Source: Prochlorococcus sp. AG-355-I20 (GTDB lineage: Bacteria > Cyanobacteriota > Cyanobacteriia > PCC-6307 > Cyanobiaceae). From it: a DNA stretch of 64,000 nucleotides. The position numbers were made by a program, and so were the translations under genes. The stretch is taken from NCBI GenBank assembly GCA_003280895.1, contig QCDM01000002.1:103346-167345 (forward strand). The letters are read 5' to 3'. How positions within the stretch are numbered: position 1 is the stretch's first letter; each line of letters opens with the position of its first letter. Positions 59,268 to 64,000 of this stretch are shown here, one piece after another. The notes beneath the pieces were generated by a model, which was given only the letters and a program-made list of their open reading frames with translations, was not told the DNA's origin and did not search any database.

Positions 59268-60269
59268 TTAAGTATCCTGCAACCATTGAGATGCATCACA
59301 AGCATGATAAGTGAGTATTAATTTTGCTCCTGCTCTTTTAAAACTAAGCAATGTTTCTAAAACAATATCTTTTTCGTTGATCCAGTTCTTCATAGCAGCA
59401 GACTTGACCATGGAATATTCCCCACTAACGTTGTATGCAGCTATAGGTTTATTTGAAAAAGTGCTCAATCTATAAACAATATCCAAGTATGAAATTCCTG
59501 GTTTTACCATCAAAATATCAGCTCCTTCATACTGATCCAATGCAGATTCAATTAAAGCCTCTTTTGAATTGGCAGGGTCCATTTGATATGTAGACTTATT
59601 GTCTGGAATTATTTTTCTACTATTTTCTCTAGGTGCGGAATCTAAAGCAGTTCTAAATGGTCCATAATAAGCAGATGAATATTTTGCTGTGTAACTAATA
59701 ATACCTACATCACTAAATCCTTGACTATCAAGAGCAGTTCTTATAGCTCCAACTCTCCCATCCATCATGTCACTAGGACCAATAAAATCTGCTCCAGCTC
59801 TTGCTTGTGTTAAAGCTTGTTTTTTTAAAATTTCGATTGTTTCGTCGTTCAATATTTTTCCAGTTTCATCAACTAATCCATCATGACCATCGCAAGAGTA
59901 TGGGTCCAAGGCAACATCTGTCATTATTGCCATTTCTGGAATCTCTTTTTTTAATATTCGAATAGCTTTAGGTATTAAACCGTCTTCATTAAAACATTCT
60001 GCTCCATCTTCAGTCTTAAAACTATCGTTAATTTTTGGGAAAAGAACCACACACCTTATTCCCAATTCCCATGCCCTAGTAACCTCCTTTATTAATCCAT
60101 TAATATCCCATCTATAAGTTCCAGGCATTGCTGAAATTTCCTCTTTAAAATCTTTTTCATGAATAAATAATGGATATATAAAGTCAGATGCCTTTAGATG
60201 GTTTTCTCTAACCATTTTTCTAATGGCTTCAGTTCTTCTTAATCTTCTAGGACGAATAATCGAATTCAT
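59268..60269 (-). CDS. hemB: Delta-aminolevulinic acid dehydratase (porphobilinogen synthase)
   Basis: A 333-residue enzyme early in tetrapyrrole synthesis, feeding haem, chlorophyll and cobamides. The active-site block VKPGISYLD and YNVSGEYSMVKSAA hold the Schiff-base lysines. The metal region is DVALDPYSCDGHDG, the Asp-rich Mg2+-type of plants and cyanobacteria rather than the Zn/Cys type. It diverges from the bicarbonate-uptake cassette. Confidence 0.95.
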   Translation of the reverse strand: MNSIIRPRRLRRTEAIRKMVRENHLKASDFIYPLFIHEKDFKEEISAMPGTYRWDINGLIKEVTRAWELGIRCVVLFPKINDSFKTEDGAECFNEDGLIPKAIRILKKEIPEMAIMTDVALDPYSCDGHDGLVDETGKILNDETIEILKKQALTQARAGADFIGPSDMMDGRVGAIRTALDSQGFSDVGIISYTAKYSSAYYGPFRTALDSAPRENSRKIIPDNKSTYQMDPANSKEALIESALDQYEGADILMVKPGISYLDIVYRLSTFSNKPIAAYNVSGEYSMVKSAAMKNWINEKDIVLETLLSFKRAGAKLILTYHACDASQWLQDT

Positions 60270-60492
60270 TTGAATATTATTTAAATTGAAAAATATTTAT
60301 CTAATACATTAATCGCTCGCCTCGCACATAAATCAATCAGAGACTACTTTTGTTCAGGAAAATTAACTAAAATTTATTTAATAAGAGCAAAAAAAGTTAC
60401 AAAAATATTTTGCACAATCTTCATTTTTCACAAATTTACGTCATAAAGAGATAATATCTTTTAGTCAAGTATTTATTTTAAGGAGAGTATCT

Positions 60493-62145
60493 TTGAAAAT
60501 AATAAATGGATTTCATCTGAAAAACGTAAGAGGCGATATTCTTGGAGGTATCACAGCCGCAGTAGTGGCTTTACCTCTCGCTCTTGCTTTTGGTAATGCT
60601 GCGTTAGGGCCTGGCGGAGCAATTTATGGACTATATGGAGCAGTAGTAGTTGGTTTTTTAGCAGCATTATTCGGCGGAACACCTGCTCAAGTAAGTGGGC
60701 CTACTGGTCCAATGAGTGTAACTGTTGCAGGTGTAGTAGCAGGCTTAGCAGCAGTAGGGGTTCCGAGAGATCTTTCTGCAGGACAAATTTTACCTTTAGT
60801 TATGGCAGCGGTAGTCATTGGCGGCTTACTGCAAATATTATTCGGGATTTTAAAACTAGGTAAATACATTACTTTAGTTCCATATTCTGTTGTTTCAGGA
60901 TTTATGTCTGGTATTGGAGTAATAATCATTGCGCTTCAGATTGGACCATTACTTGGAATTAGCACTCGAGGTGGAGTAGTCGAATCTTTAACTACTGTAT
61001 TTTCAAATTTCCAACCCAATGGTGCTGCTATTGGAGTAGCCATAATGACACTAGGTATAGTATTTCTTACTCCTAGAAAAATAAGTCAGTGGGTTCCTTC
61101 ACCTCTCCTGGCCTTATTGATAGTTACCCCAATATCAATATTAATTTTTGGAGATGGAGCTATTGATAGGATCGGAGAAATCCCAAGGGGAATTCCATCT
61201 TTAAATTTCCCAAGTTTTAATCAATATTTCCCAATAATCTTCAAAGCAGGATTAGTCCTAGCAGTACTTGGCGCAATTGACTCCTTACTGACATCTCTAG
61301 TAGCAGACAATATCTCTCAAACAAAACATAATTCAGATAGAGAACTTATTGGTCAAGGAATAGGAAATGCTGTTGCAGGCCTTTTTTCAGGTTTACCTGG
61401 AGCAGGAGCAACCATGAGAACGGTTATAAATGTTAAATCTGGAGGATCAACTCCAATTTCAGGTATGGTTCACTCGGTTGTCTTGTTGATAGTTTTAGTT
61501 GGTGCAGGACCTTTAGCTGAGCAAATACCAACTGCATTACTAGCAGGAATTCTTATAAAGGTAGGCCTAGATATTATTGATTGGGGATTCTTGAGGAGGG
61601 CTCACAAATTATCTTTAAAAACATCAGTAGTAATGTACGGAGTACTTTTTATGACTGTTTTTTGGGATTTAATTTGGGCAGTTTTAGTAGGTGTATTTAT
61701 AGCAAATATGCTCACTATTGATTCAATAACCGAAACTCAACTAGAAGGTATGGATGAGGATAATCCTTTGTCAGAAGATGATCAAGGAAAAAATGCTTTG
61801 CCTGCCGATGAAAAAGCACTTCTAGATAGATGTTCAGGAGAGGTAATGCTATTTAGACTTAAAGGACCACTTAGTTTTGGAGCAGCTAAAGGCATATCTG
61901 AAAGAATGATGCTTGTAAGAAACTACAAAGTTTTGATATTAGATATCACTGATGTGCCACGACTTGGAGTTACTGCGACTCTGGCAATAGAGGACATGAT
62001 GCAAGAAGCGAAAAATAATTCCAGAAAAGCATTTGTTGCTGGTGCTAATGAAAAAGTAAAAGACAGATTAGCTAAGTTTGGAGTTGAAGGCATTATTGAC
62101 ACAAGAAAAGAAGCTTTAGAAACTGCTCTAAATGAAATAGCCTAG
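60493..62145 (+). CDS. bicA: SulP-family anion (probable bicarbonate) transporter with STAS domain
   Basis: A 550-residue permease. TTG start with AAGGAG seven bases ahead. About 12-14 hydrophobic spans (1-410; TAAVVALPLALAFGNA early) precede a C-terminal STAS domain (about 440-550, KVLILDITDVPRLGVTAT). SulP members carry sulfate or bicarbonate; the next two genes, sbtA and sbtB, favour a BicA-like bicarbonate role, which is an inference. Confidence 0.82.
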   Translation: MKIINGFHLKNVRGDILGGITAAVVALPLALAFGNAALGPGGAIYGLYGAVVVGFLAALFGGTPAQVSGPTGPMSVTVAGVVAGLAAVGVPRDLSAGQILPLVMAAVVIGGLLQILFGILKLGKYITLVPYSVVSGFMSGIGVIIIALQIGPLLGISTRGGVVESLTTVFSNFQPNGAAIGVAIMTLGIVFLTPRKISQWVPSPLLALLIVTPISILIFGDGAIDRIGEIPRGIPSLNFPSFNQYFPIIFKAGLVLAVLGAIDSLLTSLVADNISQTKHNSDRELIGQGIGNAVAGLFSGLPGAGATMRTVINVKSGGSTPISGMVHSVVLLIVLVGAGPLAEQIPTALLAGILIKVGLDIIDWGFLRRAHKLSLKTSVVMYGVLFMTVFWDLIWAVLVGVFIANMLTIDSITETQLEGMDEDNPLSEDDQGKNALPADEKALLDRCSGEVMLFRLKGPLSFGAAKGISERMMLVRNYKVLILDITDVPRLGVTATLAIEDMMQEAKNNSRKAFVAGANEKVKDRLAKFGVEGIIDTRKEALETALNEIA

Positions 62146-62151
62146 TAATTT

Positions 62152-63150
62152 ATGGAAATAAATCCAATTCTGCAAAATGTATTAGCCCCACCAGTTCTTT
62201 TCTTTTTGATTGGAGCAATATCAGTACTCTTTAAATCTGATTTAGAAATACCAGCTCCATTACCTAAACTTTTCTCCTTATATCTGCTACTAGCTATAGG
62301 GTTTAAAGGAGGTATAGAAATACAGAAAAGTGGTTTTACAGATCAAGTATTGCCTACTTTAAGTGCTGCAATACTGATGTCACTTGTAATCCCGCTGATT
62401 GGATTTTTAATTTTAAGATTTAAGTTTGATGTCTTTAATTCAGCCGCAATAGCAGCAGCATACGGTTCAATTAGTGCTGTAACATTTATTTCCGCAGAAA
62501 GTTTTTTGGAAAGTCAAAAAATAGCCTTTGATGGGTTTATGGTTGGCGCCTTAGCTTTAATGGAATCTCCTGCAATAATTGTAGGATTATTACTTGTGAA
62601 ATTTGCAGCTCCCAAAAATAGGCCAAAATCAAGAAAAATGTATCTAAGCGCAATTTTACACGAATCACTTTTGAATGGATCAGTTTATTTATTGCTCTCA
62701 AGCCTAATTGTAGGATTTCTCACTGCTTCAAGTAATCCCTCAGGGATTGCAAAAATGGAGCCTTTCACTGGACAATTATTCTATGGAGCAGAATGCTTTT
62801 TCTTGTTGGATATGGGAATAGTCGCTGCTCAAAGATTACCGAGACTAAAGAATGCGGGTTCGTTCTTGATTGGCTTTGCCATTTTTATGCCTTTATTTAA
62901 TGCATTTATTGGTGTTTTCGTTGCAAGATTTTTATCTTTAGGACCTGGCAACGCTCTTTTATTTGTGGTTTTATGTGCAAGCGCCTCTTATCTAGCAGTT
63001 CCTGCAGCGATGAGGATGACAGTTCCAGAAGCTAAATCTAGTTATTATATTTCAACTACACTAGGTCTAACTTTCCCATTCAATATAGTTCTTGGCATTC
63101 CTATATACATGAGTTTAGTAAATACCGTTATCCCATTGTCCCCTCTATAA
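62152..63150 (+). CDS. sbtA: Sodium-dependent bicarbonate transporter SbtA
   Basis: A 332-residue membrane protein with ten hydrophobic spans. It matches SbtA by LLLAIGFKGGIEIQKSG, AIAAAYGSISAVTFISA and GALALMESPAIIVGLLL. SbtA gives high-affinity bicarbonate uptake. It starts six bases after the SulP gene and is followed by sbtB at two bases. Confidence 0.93.
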   Translation: MEINPILQNVLAPPVLFFLIGAISVLFKSDLEIPAPLPKLFSLYLLLAIGFKGGIEIQKSGFTDQVLPTLSAAILMSLVIPLIGFLILRFKFDVFNSAAIAAAYGSISAVTFISAESFLESQKIAFDGFMVGALALMESPAIIVGLLLVKFAAPKNRPKSRKMYLSAILHESLLNGSVYLLLSSLIVGFLTASSNPSGIAKMEPFTGQLFYGAECFFLLDMGIVAAQRLPRLKNAGSFLIGFAIFMPLFNAFIGVFVARFLSLGPGNALLFVVLCASASYLAVPAAMRMTVPEAKSSYYISTTLGLTFPFNIVLGIPIYMSLVNTVIPLSPL

Positions 63151-63152
63151 AA

Positions 63153-63434
63153 ATGAAAAGATTAGACTTGATATTTAGTGAAAGAGAACTAGATGCAATC
63201 ATTAAAACATTAGAAAAAGCTAATGTTCCTGGATATACAGTTATGAAACACGCAACAGGCAGAGGTCCTGAAAGAGTTGTTACAGAAGATATGGAATTCA
63301 CGGGATTAGGAGCAAATGCTCATGTAATTGTTTTTTGTGAGCAAGAAATAATAGATAAAATGAGAGATAACATCAGGGACGAATTAAGCTACTACGGAGG
63401 AGTTGCTTATATTTCTGAAGCAACACCCCTTTAA
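63153..63434 (+). CDS. sbtB: SbtB PII-like regulator of SbtA
   Basis: A 93-residue PII-like protein that binds adenine nucleotides and gates SbtA. HATGRGPERVVTEDMEFTG covers the T-loop region, and VIVFCEQEIIDKM the core. The C-terminus stops at ISEATPL, without the cysteine redox loop of some SbtB proteins. It directly follows sbtA. Confidence 0.92.
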   Translation: MKRLDLIFSERELDAIIKTLEKANVPGYTVMKHATGRGPERVVTEDMEFTGLGANAHVIVFCEQEIIDKMRDNIRDELSYYGGVAYISEATPL

Positions 63435-63457
63435 ATCAAAGAAACAAAATTTATTTT

Positions 63458-64000
63458 TTAAGAATGAATCCAATCTACTCTTATATTTTTTCGACTATTT
63501 AAGTATCTATCAATTGACATTGCAGCAATACATCCATCAGAAGCAGCAACTACGGCTTGCTTAAATGGTGTATTTCTTATATCTCCAATAGCCCAAACTC
63601 CATCAGAGTTTGTAGACATAAAGTCATCAACAATAACTCCTCCATCTTCTTTTAAAGCAATTTGATCACCTAAAAAATCAGTAATAGGCTTTGAACCACT
63701 CATGTAGACAAAAACTCCATCTAAATTTAAATTGATCGGATTTTCTTCTTGTTTATTTTTTACAACAACTCCATTCACACCCATATCATCGCCTAATATT
63801 TCCAATAATCTTGTTCTACTCCAATGTTTTATATTTGAATTATCCATTAATTCCATAGCTTCTTCATTATCTGATTTAGGATCACTTGATGTAATCCAAT
63901 GCACAGTTGATGCAAATTTAGTTAGAACAGTTGCCTCTTCAATTGCCTCCTTATTCACTCCAACAACAGCAACTTCTCTATTTTTATAAAAAGCCCCATC
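63458..64000 (-). CDS. Thioredoxin-reductase-like flavoprotein, C-terminal part; NADPH motifs altered
   Basis: About 180 residues, cut by the window edge just after the point where TrxB carries its CxxC (the window opens with the D-G that follows it). It has AVVGVNKEAIEEATVLTKFA where TrxB has VVGGGxxAVEEA, and ITSSDPKS where TrxB has the HRRD/HRR NADPH phosphate-binding block. The C-terminal FAD motif is intact: DGVWAIGDIRNTPFKQAVVAASDG. So NADPH is unlikely to be the donor. It resembles known pyridine-nucleotide-independent thioredoxin reductases of cyanobacteria (DDOR, DTR or FFTR types). It converges on sbtB with a 23-base gap. Confidence 0.75.
   Translation of the reverse strand, partial: DGAFYKNREVAVVGVNKEAIEEATVLTKFASTVHWITSSDPKSDNEEAMELMDNSNIKHWSRTRLLEILGDDMGVNGVVVKNKQEENPINLNLDGVFVYMSGSKPITDFLGDQIALKEDGGVIVDDFMSTNSDGVWAIGDIRNTPFKQAVVAASDGCIAAMSIDRYLNSRKNIRVDWIHS

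Noticed and set aside
1..64000. CRISPR arrays, insertion sequences, integrases, attachment sites
   Set aside because: No spaced direct repeats, transposase motifs or tRNA-flanking duplications were seen.

Overview
The window is AT-rich, densely packed cyanobacterial chromosome. It most resembles a high-light-adapted Prochlorococcus marinus. The grounds are very short intergenic gaps, shortened cyanobacterial proteins, photosystem II genes (psbA, psbO, psbH, psbI, psbK, psbN), crtR, cp12, ntcA, sbtA/sbtB, and several protein families restricted to cyanobacteria. Genes lie on both strands in short runs of one to four. No insertion sequence, prophage, integrase, CRISPR array or rRNA was seen. 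Three tRNA genes are present: a CAU-anticodon tRNA, Arg-ACG and Leu-UAG.

Layout. 1-13.7 kb: a nucleotide-housecleaning enzyme (cut by the window edge), a phosphohexomutase, a RecB/RNase H-like nuclease, ygfZ, pyrE, a CorC-like membrane protein, an oxidoreductase, tgt-psbK, cobS facing a sensor kinase, a DUF3155 protein, an esterase, purH and a DoxX protein. 13.8-19.7 kb: ispH, the ammonium transporter amt1 with a perfect NtcA box, sfsA, murJ and two small unknowns. 19.8-30.4 kb: tRNA-Arg, glyA-cinA-leuC-leuD, an LptD-like protein, psbI, psbN/psbH, pth, a RuvC-fold nuclease, a DUF3084 protein and ntcA. 30.5-45.3 kb: a CobO-like protein with a ruined P-loop, dcd-thyX, txlA, glmM, trmB, ileS, a Ycf66-like protein, tRNA-Leu, crtR, gatC, mpg, pyrB, a Ycf20-like protein and coaBC. 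45.4-55.3 kb: psbO, sat, ftsH, a KDPG-aldolase-like protein, aroC, psbA, an additional 42-codon gene, an aspartoacylase, a glutathione transferase and cp12. 55.3-64 kb: obg, mutS2, hemB, then a SulP-sbtA-sbtB bicarbonate-uptake cassette facing a thioredoxin-reductase-like flavoprotein that runs off the window.

Themes. Nitrogen control: ntcA and amt1 both carry NtcA-type boxes 22-23 bases upstream of a TAAATT -10 element. Carbon: the SulP/SbtA/SbtB cassette supplies bicarbonate, and a CP12 lacking the N-terminal cysteine pair would regulate the Calvin cycle. Photosystem II: psbO, ftsH and psbA lie within 7 kb. Nucleotides: pyrE, purH, pyrB, dcd and thyX. Most genes are ordinary core genes. The more unusual points are an mpg gene without a normal start codon, a CobO-like protein without a Walker A lysine, a thioredoxin-reductase-like protein without recognisable NADPH motifs, and a small gene beside psbA. 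I found no clear candidate for a wholly new multi-gene system.
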